From the NCBI RefSeq assembly GCF_900106995.1, contig NZ_FNOK01000028.1, positions 1-64,000 of the forward strand: 64,000 bases of DNA, read 5' to 3'. Positions 34,130-43,373 of the stretch are shown here, piece after piece. This DNA comes from Saccharopolyspora shandongensis. GTDB lineage: Bacteria; Actinomycetota; Actinomycetes; Mycobacteriales; Pseudonocardiaceae. The position numbers were made by a program, and so were the translations under genes. The notes under the pieces are model-generated. The model had not been told where the DNA came from. It did not search any database and saw only the letters and a program-made list of their open reading frames with translations. Every line of letters starts with the position of its first letter. Position 1 is the first letter of the stretch.

Positions 34130-36070
34130 TTATGTGGACACTGTGCCGGAGTTGGGCACCGTCCGTCGATGGTTCTCGTGTCGTGACGGACCGGCTGCCG
34201 TTTCGGCGATCCACGGGCCGTCGATCGACGGATCGAGGATCCCTTCCTCCAGCCAGGAGTACCGGCCCTCCAGCACCCGCCGGGCAAGCCCGCGGTCGTC
34301 GGCGTCGGTGTTGTGCCACAGGCGCCGGAACAGGTTCTCGACGCGCTGGCGGGCCTGCCGGCAGAACGCGTCGGCCAACTCGACCGCCGACTCATCCTGG
34401 TCGTCCGTTCGTGCGTACACGCAGCTCGCGCTCATCGCATACAGCTCCGCACCGATGTCGACGATGCGGCCGAGGAAGAGCTGACGGTGTTTCAGCCTGG
34501 CTTGCCAGCGCGCCATCCCGTAGAAGGTCTGCCGGGCGATGCGACGACTGGCCCGCTCCACGAACCGCAGGTGTTCGGCCAACGGGCCGTACTCGGCGAA
34601 GCCGGTCGGCACCTGGCCCTTGCCCGCCACCAGCGTCGGCAGCCAACGGGCGTAGAAGCTGCCGGCGCGGGCCGCGGCGCGGGCCTTGCGCGGCAGATCG
34701 GCCTTCGGGTCGATGAGGTCGCCGGCCACCGACAGGTGCGTGTCGACCGCCTCCCGGGCGATGAGCAGTTTCATGATTTCGCTGGATCCCTCGAAGATCC
34801 GGTTGATGCGCAGGTCCCGGAGCACCTGCTCGGCGGGCACCCCGCGCTCACCGCGGGCGGCCAACGACTCCGCCGTCTCGTACCCGCGGCCGCCGCGGAT
34901 CTGCACCAGCTCGTCGGCGACCTGCCAGGCCAGCTCGGTGCTGTAGAGCTTGGCCAGCGCTGCTTCGATGCGGATGTCGTGCCGGTCGGCGTCGGCCAAC
35001 CTGCCGGACACTTCGACCACGGCCTCCAGCGCGAAGGCCGTCGCGGCGATGAACGAGACCTTGCTGGCGATCGCCTCGTGCTCACCGATGGGCCGACCCC
35101 ACTGGACCCGCTGAGACGACCACCCGCGGGCGATCCGAAGACACCACCTCGCGGCGGCGGCGCACATCGCGGGCAGCGACAGCCTCCCGGTGTTCAACGT
35201 GGTCAACGCGATCTTGAGGCCGTCGCCCTCGCGACCAATCCGGTTCTCGGCGGGGACGACCACGTTGTGCAGCCGGGTCACGCCGTTCTCGATGCCACGC
35301 AGCCCGAGGAACGCGTTGCGGTGCTCCACCGTCACGCCCTCTGCGGCCCCCTCAACGACGAAGGCCGTAATGCCGCCCCGATGTCCTTCGGACTCGGGCA
35401 CCCGAGCCATCACCACAAGCAGGTCGGCCAGCACCCCGTTGGTCGTCCACAACTTGACACCGTTGAGCGTGTAGCGCTGCCCGTCCTCGCTGGGCACCGC
35501 GCTGGCAGCCAGCCGCGCCGGATCGCTGCCCACATCCGGCTCGGTGAGCAAGAACGCGGTGATCTCGCGGACACACCGCGGCAAGAACGTCTGCTTCTGC
35601 CGCTCGGTACCGAACAACTGGACCGGCTGCGGCACCCCGACCGACTGATGCGCCGACAGCAGCGCCCCGATCGACGGGTTGACCGTGGTGACCAGCATCA
35701 AAGCACGGTGGTAGTAAACCGCCGGCAGGCCCAGACCGCCGTATTCCCTTGGGATCTTGATACCGAAGGCACCGATGTCCTTCAAACCGTTGATCACCTC
35801 GTCGGGAATCCACGCGTCACGCTCGATCTGCTGACCATCGACCTTGGCCTCGCAGAACTCGCGCAGCCGTTCGAGGAACGCCTCGCCCCCGACCGAGGGC
35901 TCTGCCTCGGGCAGCGGGTCAATCAGGTCGATCCGCAGACGCCCGAGGAACAACTCCTTACCGAAACTCGGCCTGTCCCAACGGGACTCACGCGCTTCCT
36001 CGGCCACCTGCCTGGCCTGCTGCGCGTCGACCTGCGTCCCACTAACGGATTGGCTACCCACCGTAGTCAT
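34130..36070 (-). CDS. Acyl-CoA dehydrogenase with C-terminal extension (VLCAD/ACAD9-like)
   Basis: About 646 aa from the ATG at 36070 (GGGGG five bases upstream); the frame is open to 36190. The ACAD core occupies roughly residues 90-440 (IKIPREYGGLGLP; FLLTEPDVGSDPA; KLWTTNG; RGGRGYETAESLA), with FEGSSEIMKLLIARE near the end. A further 200-residue helical domain follows, as in very-long-chain or FadE-type enzymes. Probably acts on long acyl-CoA in beta-oxidation. It stands alone on the minus strand. Confidence 0.85.
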   Translation of the reverse strand: MTTVGSQSVSGTQVDAQQARQVAEEARESRWDRPSFGKELFLGRLRIDLIDPLPEAEPSVGGEAFLERLREFCEAKVDGQQIERDAWIPDEVINGLKDIGAFGIKIPREYGGLGLPAVYYHRALMLVTTVNPSIGALLSAHQSVGVPQPVQLFGTERQKQTFLPRCVREITAFLLTEPDVGSDPARLAASAVPSEDGQRYTLNGVKLWTTNGVLADLLVVMARVPESEGHRGGITAFVVEGAAEGVTVEHRNAFLGLRGIENGVTRLHNVVVPAENRIGREGDGLKIALTTLNTGRLSLPAMCAAAARWCLRIARGWSSQRVQWGRPIGEHEAIASKVSFIAATAFALEAVVEVSGRLADADRHDIRIEAALAKLYSTELAWQVADELVQIRGGRGYETAESLAARGERGVPAEQVLRDLRINRIFEGSSEIMKLLIAREAVDTHLSVAGDLIDPKADLPRKARAAARAGSFYARWLPTLVAGKGQVPTGFAEYGPLAEHLRFVERASRRIARQTFYGMARWQARLKHRQLFLGRIVDIGAELYAMSASCVYARTDDQDESAVELADAFCRQARQRVENLFRRLWHNTDADDRGLARRVLEGRYSWLEEGILDPSIDGPWIAETAAGPSRHENHRRTVPNSGTVST

Positions 36071-36383
36071 CGCTGCCCCCAACGGCACGGCCGCATGTGA
36101 CATAGACAAACCAAAGGTACTACCGGCGGGTAACAGCCGGAAGCGATCGGCTCCTCCGACAAGCCGAGACCGCTGCTGGCCCACCCGCATTGCGACGCCG
36201 TTCAGCCTTCGTCACAGTCTCTCGGCAACGCGTTTCCGGCGCCGCTGCAGGACCGCCCGCCGCCCCGGCAGCCGCCAGCTCCGACTGGCCGACACGAGGA
36301 TGCTGCGGCGCTGTTTGGGGCGCCTTTCGCCGGCAGTTAGATCCTCTTGCTCCGCTGCTGCCAAACCGCATCGGCGTACGGAC

Positions 36384-36869
36384 TCATGTCGTCGCCGCCG
36401 ACCTAGGGCTCTTCGCGAGCAGTTCGTCGATGCGGTGCAGCACGGTAGCCCGAGCCCGCTGCCGCCTTTCGTAGCCTTCGACCATCTGCAGTTCCCGTTG
36501 GGACAACGCCCGCAGCTTCTGGACGATCTCTCCCACTGTGAGGCTGTCGTAATCGGCGATCGGGAGCTGGTCTGCGTCGACGACCATTCCGGTCATCTTC
36601 TCTTCGGCAAGCGCGACGCCAGGGATTCGACGGGCTGCTTCGCCGACCTGACCAACCCGGTCCTGGACTTCCTGCCTTGCGCCGCCCATGATGGCCTGCC
36701 CGCGCCCGGCCAGGTCGTCATACGCTTCGCCAGCACGGTCCATCCACTGACTTCTCCGCTCCCACGCTTGGCCCATCTGATCGGGAATTGCGCGCACCGC
36801 CTCCATCACCCACGCCGCGGCACCAACCGTGGCATACACCGATCGCTGCGTCTCTTTGACCAGATCCAT
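36384..36869 (-). CDS. Helical protein, possible lipid-droplet/inclusion-associated factor
   Basis: 161 aa; the ATG at 36869 has GGTGAGGGA upstream. The N-terminal 90 residues are amphipathic helices (MEAVRAIPDQMGQAWERRSQW; ARQEVQDRVGQVGEAARRIPG). The C-terminal 50 residues (IADYDSLTVGEIVQKLRALSQRELQMVEGYERR then RATVLHRI) form a small helical module that I have seen repeated in actinobacterial proteins of unknown function. Proximity to WS/DGAT and acyl-CoA dehydrogenase suggests a lipid-related role, but this is only context. Confidence 0.6.
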   Translation of the reverse strand: MDLVKETQRSVYATVGAAAWVMEAVRAIPDQMGQAWERRSQWMDRAGEAYDDLAGRGQAIMGGARQEVQDRVGQVGEAARRIPGVALAEEKMTGMVVDADQLPIADYDSLTVGEIVQKLRALSQRELQMVEGYERRQRARATVLHRIDELLAKSPRSAATT

Positions 36870-36884
36870 CACAAATTCCCTCAC

Positions 36885-37553
36885 CGGTTCACGCCTAGCG
36901 GGCGCTCCGTATCAGCCTCCCCACGGCCGACAGAGCTGCACCCTGGATGGGTAGCTACACAACCTTTTGGTCCGATGCTGTCCGGAACCGAGACGTTCGA
37001 TTTCCGGCGCCTGCACAAACGAAGTCTTTATCAGCGGAGGTTGGTGCCGGCCTCGTGCTGCTGCAGCACCCGCCGCCGCACATCCTCAGCGCGCGTGTGC
37101 TGATGCCAGGTTAACCGGCAGTACCACAGCATCGTCCCTCCTCAGTGGTCACCAGCATGAGAGAAGCACAACCAGCCCAGCAAGCCCGTGCCCCTCTCGC
37201 GACAAACGATAAGGCGAGCGCCGCAACCCAGCAGCCGACCGCACCACGCCCACCCGCTGCCGTGGCTCGCATATACGTCGGTTTCCGCTGGTGCAACGGG
37301 TCTGCATTCTGATCGAGAATGCACGTACCCCCTTTCGGCATACCCGTGCGAGTGGCACGTTTGCGTTCGCCGTAGATCGCACGTCGTCGAGGCCCGAGAC
37401 CTGCTCATCAACCTGCGCCGCCTGGACCAACACGATCGAGCGAACCCGGCAGTGGGGACGAGCCTGCTCATGCCCCGCGAGGTTCCCGGAGAGAACTTCT
37501 GCAGCGGGCCGAGCGGGAATAGCATGGTTTCCTGGGGCCGGTATGGAGGGGCC
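36885..37553. other. Long gap with no convincing gene
   Basis: About 670 bp between the helical protein and the small membrane protein. Several overlapping frames are open on both strands, but none has a start with a ribosome binding site and protein-like composition together. I see no RNA gene or repeat. Confidence 0.4.
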
Positions 37554-37820
37554 ATGGTCACAGCAGCGAAGAGACGCGCCATTGAGGAAGACGCGGAGCA
37601 ACGCCGCCCGGAACTGGCCAAGCAGATCGCTACAGCCGTTCTGCTTCCGGTGGATGTCGCCCGGCGCGTACTCCCCGAAAACGGGCTGCCGGTCTACCTC
37701 GGCATCGGCGTCCTGGCGCTGGTGGATCTCATCGACTGGCCGGTCGCCGTGGCCGCGGGTCTCGGGTACTACGTGCTCAAGCGCTGGCGATCACCACAAT
37801 CGGCAACAACAGGCCGCTGA
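37554..37820 (+). CDS. Small single-pass membrane protein, function unknown
   Basis: 88 aa, ATG at 37554 right behind GGAGGGG. A charged N-terminal helix (AAKRRAIEEDAEQRRPELAKQIATA) is followed by a hydrophobic stretch (about 48-76) and a short basic tail. I do not recognise the family. Strong RBS and amphipathic organisation argue that it is a real gene. Confidence 0.55.
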   Translation: MVTAAKRRAIEEDAEQRRPELAKQIATAVLLPVDVARRVLPENGLPVYLGIGVLALVDLIDWPVAVAAGLGYYVLKRWRSPQSATTGR

Positions 37821-38396
37821 CCGCGTCCCAGCAGATCCACGTTCAGCTGACGTGTTGAACCTGCACGGCGAACGGGCGACTTGCACCCTGCACGATGCGC
37901 GCCGTCTCGGGACGTTCGTCACAGCTCGGATCTGATCGCGTTCCCGACTCACATCTCGTGAACGCGTAGCGTCATCAAACCTGATCGTGCCGCCCGGTGC
38001 ATGCATGTGGGTGACCGGCAGAACCCCTTGGCACGCACCGAAGCGATCAAGGCCGAATGACCACAAGTGAATCTTGCCGGAAAAGGTTGCGTTCAGGGCG
38101 GGTTGCACTAGCGTCAACGCCACTCGAGGTTCTGGAGAATCCACTTCGGACACTGTTTCGGCTTTGTGTCGCCGCACACGATCGAATGCATCTGCGCTGA
38201 ATTTGTTCGACAACGCGTTCCCGGTGTCGGCGATCTCAGCGGAGCGATCGTGGTTTGCGGGCCGCGTGGCAGGTGTCGCACGTATGCGAGGGAGCGGGAA
38301 CGTGGTCTTTCGCCGGATGCTGCAGACGTACGCGGCTTCGAGCGCCGAGCGCGGACACGACCGCACGCCGCGCCCGATTCGGGGTGAGGAAGGGCG
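37821..38396. other. Gap upstream of the WS/DGAT gene
   Basis: About 575 bp with open frames on both strands but no recognisable protein. It should include the promoter for the acyltransferase gene. Nothing else could be assigned. Confidence 0.35.
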
Positions 38397-39761
38397 ATGA
38401 AGACAGGTGAGGTCAGTGCGCTCGATCAGGCGTTCTTGTGCCTGGAGCAGGACGCAGCACCGATGCACCTCGGCGCGGTCGCAGTGTTCGCACCGCGACG
38501 TCCGGTGCAGCCGCAAAGGCTGGCGGAGGTGCTCGCGGAGCGGGCACAGCAGATTCCGCGGTTGCGGCTGCGGATCCGCAGCTCATGGTTTCCTCCCGGT
38601 CACGCGCGCTGGGAAGAGCCTCCGGACTTCCGCGCCCGGGACCACGTCCACACCCATCAGCTGCCGTCGCCAGGAGGTCGTGAAGAGCTCGCCGTGCTCG
38701 TCGCCGAGCTCAACTCCCCATCGCTGGATCTGAGCCGGCCGCTGTGGGAGCTGCACGTGATCACCGGTCTGGACGGCGCCCGGTTCGCGGTTCTGGTGAA
38801 ACTGCACCACGCCCTGGCCGACGGCTGCGGAGCGGTCGAGGCCGGACTCGGGCTGCTGGACGGCTTCACCCCCGACTGGGCACCGCGGCAGACCACGCCA
38901 CCCTCGGATCCCTTGCTCGACGCTGCCTGGCGTGCGGTGGGAATGCTCTCCCGACCGCGCCGACTGCTCGCCGACGCACTGTCCGCCGCCGGTGATCTCC
39001 CGGGAACCCTGTGGCAGACGGTCGGAATCGCCTCGTCCGTGGTGCGCAACATGCGACTACCCGCGTCAGATTCCCCACTGCACGCTCGTGCGTCAGCCGC
39101 CCGGCGCGTGGCCCTGGTTCCCATCGAACGACGAGACGTGCGCCGGATCCGCGCCCGCCACGGCGGCACGACCAACGACATCGCACTCACGGTCCTGACC
39201 GGAGCACTCCGTCGGTGGCTGGACACCCGCGGGCACCCCCTCGACGGGCTGACCGTGCGGGCGCTGATCCCCGTCAGCCAGCGACCGCCGGGGAAGTCCC
39301 ACGACAACAACCGGCTATCGGGGTACCTGTGCGATCTGCCGGTAGGCGAGCCGGACCCCACGACACGGCTGCGCATGGTCCGGGCCGCGATGGACCGCAA
39401 CAAGAGCGCCGGCCCGCTGCGCGGGCCCGGCGCCTTCCCCGTGCTCGCCGGTCGAGTGCCGCCCCTCGTGCACCGAATCGCCGCCCCGTTGGCCGGTCAC
39501 GGTGCTGGTCTGCTGTTCGACACCGTGATCACCAACGTGCCGCTACCCGACATCCCGGTGACGATGGACGGTGCCCCACTGCGCGAGCTCTACCCCCTCG
39601 CACCGCTGGCCGCCGGTCACGCCCTGTCCATCGCCGTGACCCAGTACCGGACCACCGTCCACATCGGCGTCCAGGCCAACCGGTGCGCTGTCAACGACCT
39701 GGAAAAGCTCAGCGAAGCCCTCCCCTACGCCGTCGCCGAACTCGACGACCTCGACTCCTGA
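38397..39761 (+). CDS. Wax ester synthase/diacylglycerol acyltransferase (WS/DGAT)
   Basis: 454 aa. The active-site motif HHALADG (H137, H138, D142, G143) sits in VLVKLHHALADGCGAVE, and the second half has the conserved WS/DGAT C-terminal domain (NDIALTVLTGALRRWL; RALIPVSQR; ITNVPLP). The enzyme esterifies acyl-CoA with diacylglycerol or fatty alcohols to make storage lipid. GAGGAAGG precedes the ATG. The phospholipases and acyl-CoA dehydrogenase nearby fit a lipid-turnover neighbourhood. Confidence 0.9.
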   Translation: MKTGEVSALDQAFLCLEQDAAPMHLGAVAVFAPRRPVQPQRLAEVLAERAQQIPRLRLRIRSSWFPPGHARWEEPPDFRARDHVHTHQLPSPGGREELAVLVAELNSPSLDLSRPLWELHVITGLDGARFAVLVKLHHALADGCGAVEAGLGLLDGFTPDWAPRQTTPPSDPLLDAAWRAVGMLSRPRRLLADALSAAGDLPGTLWQTVGIASSVVRNMRLPASDSPLHARASAARRVALVPIERRDVRRIRARHGGTTNDIALTVLTGALRRWLDTRGHPLDGLTVRALIPVSQRPPGKSHDNNRLSGYLCDLPVGEPDPTTRLRMVRAAMDRNKSAGPLRGPGAFPVLAGRVPPLVHRIAAPLAGHGAGLLFDTVITNVPLPDIPVTMDGAPLRELYPLAPLAAGHALSIAVTQYRTTVHIGVQANRCAVNDLEKLSEALPYAVAELDDLDS

Positions 39762-39855
39762 ACCCGAACCTCGGGGTTCGCAGGGCGTTCCGTGCCGTCC
39801 CAGGCACTGGCATCCCTACTGCTTTGACGCAGTGCCGTGAAGTGAAGGTCCGACG

Positions 39856-40113
39856 ATGCAGAAGCCACCGCACAGCAACATCGTGGTGCAGCTTGAGCCG
39901 GTGCCGCCTCGCTGGGTGATGGGTTATGTCGCTCTGGACGGCAAGTGGCACGAGTGTGCGTCGATGCCGGCGACGGCGAGCAAGGAGGAGCCAGCACGGC
40001 GCGCCGACCTCGACAAGGTCGTGCTGTGGGTGGCTCGCGTGCTGGGCGTTGATCAGGTCCGGCTGTCCAGGGTGGCCGACACCCGGCGAGCGACATGGTG
40101 GGTCGCACCATGA
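39856..40113 (+). CDS. Small conserved-looking protein of unknown function
   Basis: 85 aa, ATG at 39856 preceded by GAAGG. It contains WVMGYVALDGKWHECASMPA and VLWVARVLGVDQVRLSRV, a compact alpha/beta sequence without membrane segments or Cys-rich motifs except one Cys. It lies between WS/DGAT and the first patatin gene. No family is recognised. Confidence 0.5.
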   Translation: MQKPPHSNIVVQLEPVPPRWVMGYVALDGKWHECASMPATASKEEPARRADLDKVVLWVARVLGVDQVRLSRVADTRRATWWVAP

Positions 40114-40132
40114 GAACCCGGCACAGATGGGC

Positions 40133-41092
40133 TTATTCGCGCCGGTTGGCCAGGAAGGTGTCGACGGCTTCCCTCGCGTGGTGAACCAGCGTCTGCACGG
40201 TGTCGGGGTCCGCATCGAATTCGGTGATGCCCACCTCTGACGTGTCGATGGCGATCGTGCGGTTGCGGACTGCGGGGAGGTTGAGGTGGGTCTGGTCGTT
40301 GCCCACGAACGCGGTGACGACCACCTTCTTGAGCAGCTCGAACGGCGGCGGTAGCGGCAGCCCAAGAGCGGGGAAGACCTGGTCCATGCCGGCGGGCAGG
40401 TTGGGCAGGATGCGCACCCCGAAAGTGGGCCAGCGCGGCTGCTGCCCGTCGGTGCGGTCGAAGATCTCGACGGCGAAGTTCGACAGCACCGCACCGTCCA
40501 CGATGACCGAGGTGTCTCCAGTGACCGGGTCGGTGAGCCGCTGGGGCTCGAAGTACAGCGGGATGGACATCGACATCCGCACCGCATCGGCGACGGACTG
40601 CTCGTCGGGCTCGCGGTGGAAAAGGTGGTAGTCCCACGGTAGCCGCAGCAACCGCCCGTGGGTGATGTCGGTGGCCAGCACAACGAGCTTGTAGTGCTGA
40701 TCGCCGTGCAGGTCGCCGTCGTCACCGTCGGGCTCGCGGCGGAGATCACCGAACGTGGTCACCCCGAGAGCATGCAGCTCGTGGTCCAGCCAATCCCGGA
40801 TGTAGTCGCCTTCGTACGCACCATTCCGGGTTAGCAACGAAAGTCCCTCGCTGATGAGAGGCAGACGTGGCGACATCCGGTCAGGCACCCGGGACAGCTC
40901 GAGCCTGCCCATCGCGCCGCGGATCTGCCCGGCGTCGGCTCCCGCCGCCGCCAACGCGGCCACCACCGCCCCGACCGAAGTACCGGCGATCCGCGGAAAC
41001 GAATAGCCCAGCTCCAACAACCTCAGGACGGCTCCCACAGCGCCGATTCCCTTGACCCCACCCCCCTCGAGCACGAGATCCGCCTGCACCAT
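40133..41092 (-). CDS. Patatin-like phospholipase, copy 1
   Basis: 319 aa from the ATG at 41092 with AGAAGGGA upstream. Oxyanion loop LEGGGVKGIG (residues 8-17), nucleophile elbow GTSVG (Ser39) and catalytic Asp in VIVDGAVLSN complete the patatin Ser-Asp dyad. A predicted cytosolic lipid acyl hydrolase. Divergent from copy 2 with about 195 bp between starts. Confidence 0.88.
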   Translation of the reverse strand: MVQADLVLEGGGVKGIGAVGAVLRLLELGYSFPRIAGTSVGAVVAALAAAGADAGQIRGAMGRLELSRVPDRMSPRLPLISEGLSLLTRNGAYEGDYIRDWLDHELHALGVTTFGDLRREPDGDDGDLHGDQHYKLVVLATDITHGRLLRLPWDYHLFHREPDEQSVADAVRMSMSIPLYFEPQRLTDPVTGDTSVIVDGAVLSNFAVEIFDRTDGQQPRWPTFGVRILPNLPAGMDQVFPALGLPLPPPFELLKKVVVTAFVGNDQTHLNLPAVRNRTIAIDTSEVGITEFDADPDTVQTLVHHAREAVDTFLANRRE

Positions 41093-41286
41093 CCCGATCC
41101 CTTCTGTCGCGAACTCCGCCCATCTGGCGTTCCACGATGCTCCGACCGGACGACAACTGCTGCCCACCGATCACCCGCGAACTACCTGAAGGGGTAGCTG
41201 CCGCAGCCTTGCCAACGACAGGGCGGCTTCGGATACGGTGACGAGGTCGAGGCGCACGGACTGTGCGGATCGGTGCGACGATAGGC

Positions 41287-42519
41287 ATGGTGAAGGCCGA
41301 ACGGATCGCGCTGGTTCTGGCCGGCGGTGGTGCGCGTGGCGCCTACGAGGCGGGCGCGCTGTCCGTGCTCGTTCCCGAGCTCGACCGCCGCGGTCAGCGA
41401 CCCTCCCTGTTCGTCGGTACGAGCGTGGGTGCGATGAACGCCGCCTACCTCGCCGCCGCCCACGACCGCAGCGCTGACGACGTCGCCGCAGGCATGCTGC
41501 AACGCTGGCGCGATGTCGGCAGCGGACACATCATGCGCCCGCTGCACCAACACCTGATCCTCGCCGCAACCCGCTATCTGGGAGAAGCACTGTCGTTGCC
41601 GGGGTTCCAGTTCTCCAGCCTGCTGGATCCAGCTCCCGCCGAACGACGCCTGCAGGAATGGATCGACCTCTCCGCGCTACACCGCAACATCACACAGCGC
41701 AGCGTCGACACCCTCGCCGTCGTGGCCACCGCCGTGCGCAGCGGCCGCACCGTCGTGTTCGTCGAAAGCGCAGTCCAGCCGGCGCTGCACCGCTCCCACG
41801 TCCTCGACTACGTCCCCGCGACGATCGACCACGTCCACCTGCAGGCCTCGGCCGCACTACCCGTCCTGTTCCCACCGGTCCGCATCGAATCCCCCGTCGA
41901 AGCCCACGGCTGGTACGTCGACGGAGGCACCCGATTGAACACCCCCATCAAACCGGCCTTGGACCTCGGCGCCGACCGAATCGTGGTCATCGGCACCGAC
42001 TCCATCACCCCACCCTCGGACGAGCCGGGCCGACACGAAGGCAGTCCCCCAGACCTCGCCGACGGAGCACTGCACGTTCTCGAAGGCGCCCTCGTCGACC
42101 CGCTCGCCGAAGACATCATCACCCTGGGCAACATCAACCTCTTCTACACCGACCCCGCAGGCACACCCGCAGCGCAGCAGTACCGCCAAGCCCGAGGAAA
42201 ACCCCCGTACCGCAAGGTTCCCTACATCTTCATCGCCCCGGACCGGCGCGGCGCAATCGGAGAACACGCCCTGGAGATCTTCCGCTCCAGCAACCGTAAA
42301 CTCAGCCTCCGCTCCGTCCGCCAACGCCTGTTCAGCCAGTTCCTCGGAGGCGACAGCCCCGCCCACGGCGAACTGCTCAGCTACCTGTTCTTCGACCCCC
42401 AATACCTCAACGAACTCATCGCCATGGGCCAACACGACGCACACCACTGGCTCGCCACCACCGGCAACGACCCCTGGCAAATCGGCCCACTCCCCCAACT
42501 CACCGGCCCCCCGCCCTGA
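41287..42519 (+). CDS. Patatin-like phospholipase, copy 2
   Basis: 410 aa from the ATG at 41287. Oxyanion loop LAGGGARGAYEAG, nucleophile GTSVGAMNA (Ser46), catalytic Asp in WYVDGGTRLN. It is longer than copy 1 because of a C-terminal helical region (residues 320-410). Sequence divergence between the two copies is large, so this is not a recent duplication. Lipid deacylation is expected; the specificity is unknown. Confidence 0.88.
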   Translation: MVKAERIALVLAGGGARGAYEAGALSVLVPELDRRGQRPSLFVGTSVGAMNAAYLAAAHDRSADDVAAGMLQRWRDVGSGHIMRPLHQHLILAATRYLGEALSLPGFQFSSLLDPAPAERRLQEWIDLSALHRNITQRSVDTLAVVATAVRSGRTVVFVESAVQPALHRSHVLDYVPATIDHVHLQASAALPVLFPPVRIESPVEAHGWYVDGGTRLNTPIKPALDLGADRIVVIGTDSITPPSDEPGRHEGSPPDLADGALHVLEGALVDPLAEDIITLGNINLFYTDPAGTPAAQQYRQARGKPPYRKVPYIFIAPDRRGAIGEHALEIFRSSNRKLSLRSVRQRLFSQFLGGDSPAHGELLSYLFFDPQYLNELIAMGQHDAHHWLATTGNDPWQIGPLPQLTGPPP

Positions 42520-42939
42520 TCACGTCCCGACCGACCGGCCAACGCGCTTCGACCTCGGCCCCACCTCGGGCGGATAGAGCAGGTGGGAAGTGTTCCCCGC
42601 AGCCAGTTCGAGATCACCGCGTCCACTGAGACTCCGGTGCTCCTGGACATCATCTCGCCCTCTGACATCAGCAGAACCAAAGCACAGTGCCGCCATGCAC
42701 AACCGACTCACCGGTGAACTCACCTGCAGTCGCTCACTGCAAGGCCGCAGCCCAGTAGGCCGCCACGAACAGCTCGCTCCAGAAGCGGCCCACCAGCAAC
42801 ACCGGGAGCCGATTAGATTCGTTCCGTCCGGGACGCGGACGACCGGATGCGCGAGCGCAACCACCGCAACACCGAGGTGCGCCCGCATGACCTATAGGCG
42901 CTCTCACCTGTTCCGGGTGAAAATCAGTCTTTGACCTAG
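42520..42939. other. Gap downstream of patatin copy 2
   Basis: About 420 bp in which no frame gives a protein-like product on either strand. No terminator with a strong stem was found. Confidence 0.35.
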
Positions 42940-42948
42940 TCGGTTCGG

Positions 42949-43095
42949 GACACATTCAATGACTGCGTGCCGTGGTTCACTCAGTCGCTACCCGACGCAG
43001 CCCGAGACTTCAGTGCCAAGACAAAGAGGGCGACGGAGCTGAGCGACCACTTTCCGGCTGATTCGGAGGGCAAGCCCTTCTTCGTCAGCCGCTGA
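42949..43095 (+). pseudogene. Unassigned C-terminal gene scrap
   Basis: A plus-strand frame reading FNDCVPWFTQSLPDAARDF, then AKTKRATELSDHF ending in a normal stop has strong protein character, but it begins directly after an in-frame stop and has no start codon. I do not recognise the family. It lies just before the MFS remnant, within a decayed interval. Confidence 0.35.
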
Positions 43096-43193
43096 CGACA
43101 ACGTCGATCAGCACGCCCTTCTCTGGACACCGGAGTCCTTGCCATGTCTCGTACCGCCACAACGCGGCCCGCTGCAGTCGTGCCCCGCGTTCG

Positions 43194-43373
43194 GTGTTCT
43201 CATCGCTTTGCTACTTCGTCTGCAATGCGGCCGGTAGCAGCGCTGGTTATGCGCACGGCTTCGCGTTCACCGGGATTCTCATGGTCGTCGGCGGAGCAGC
43301 CTCGACCTTCGGCATACGCCCGAGAAGAGACGTGGTCAAGCTCGCCGAACGAATGCAGGAGGTTGCGAAGTGA
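43194..43373 (+). pseudogene. C-terminal remnant of an MFS transporter, coupled to the CoA-transferase
   Basis: A frame giving AGYAHGFAFTGILMVVGGAASTFGIRP, then RRDVVKLAERMQEVAK is the last helix and cytoplasmic tail of a major-facilitator protein. Its stop overlaps the GTG start of the next gene (GTGA). The other eleven helices are missing. So the CoA-transferase gene was once second in an operon with a transporter. Confidence 0.65.

Noticed and set aside
34313..36100. 595-codon plus-strand frame opposite the long acyl-CoA dehydrogenase
   Set aside because: Antisense composition; no domain; the minus-strand gene has all ACAD motifs.
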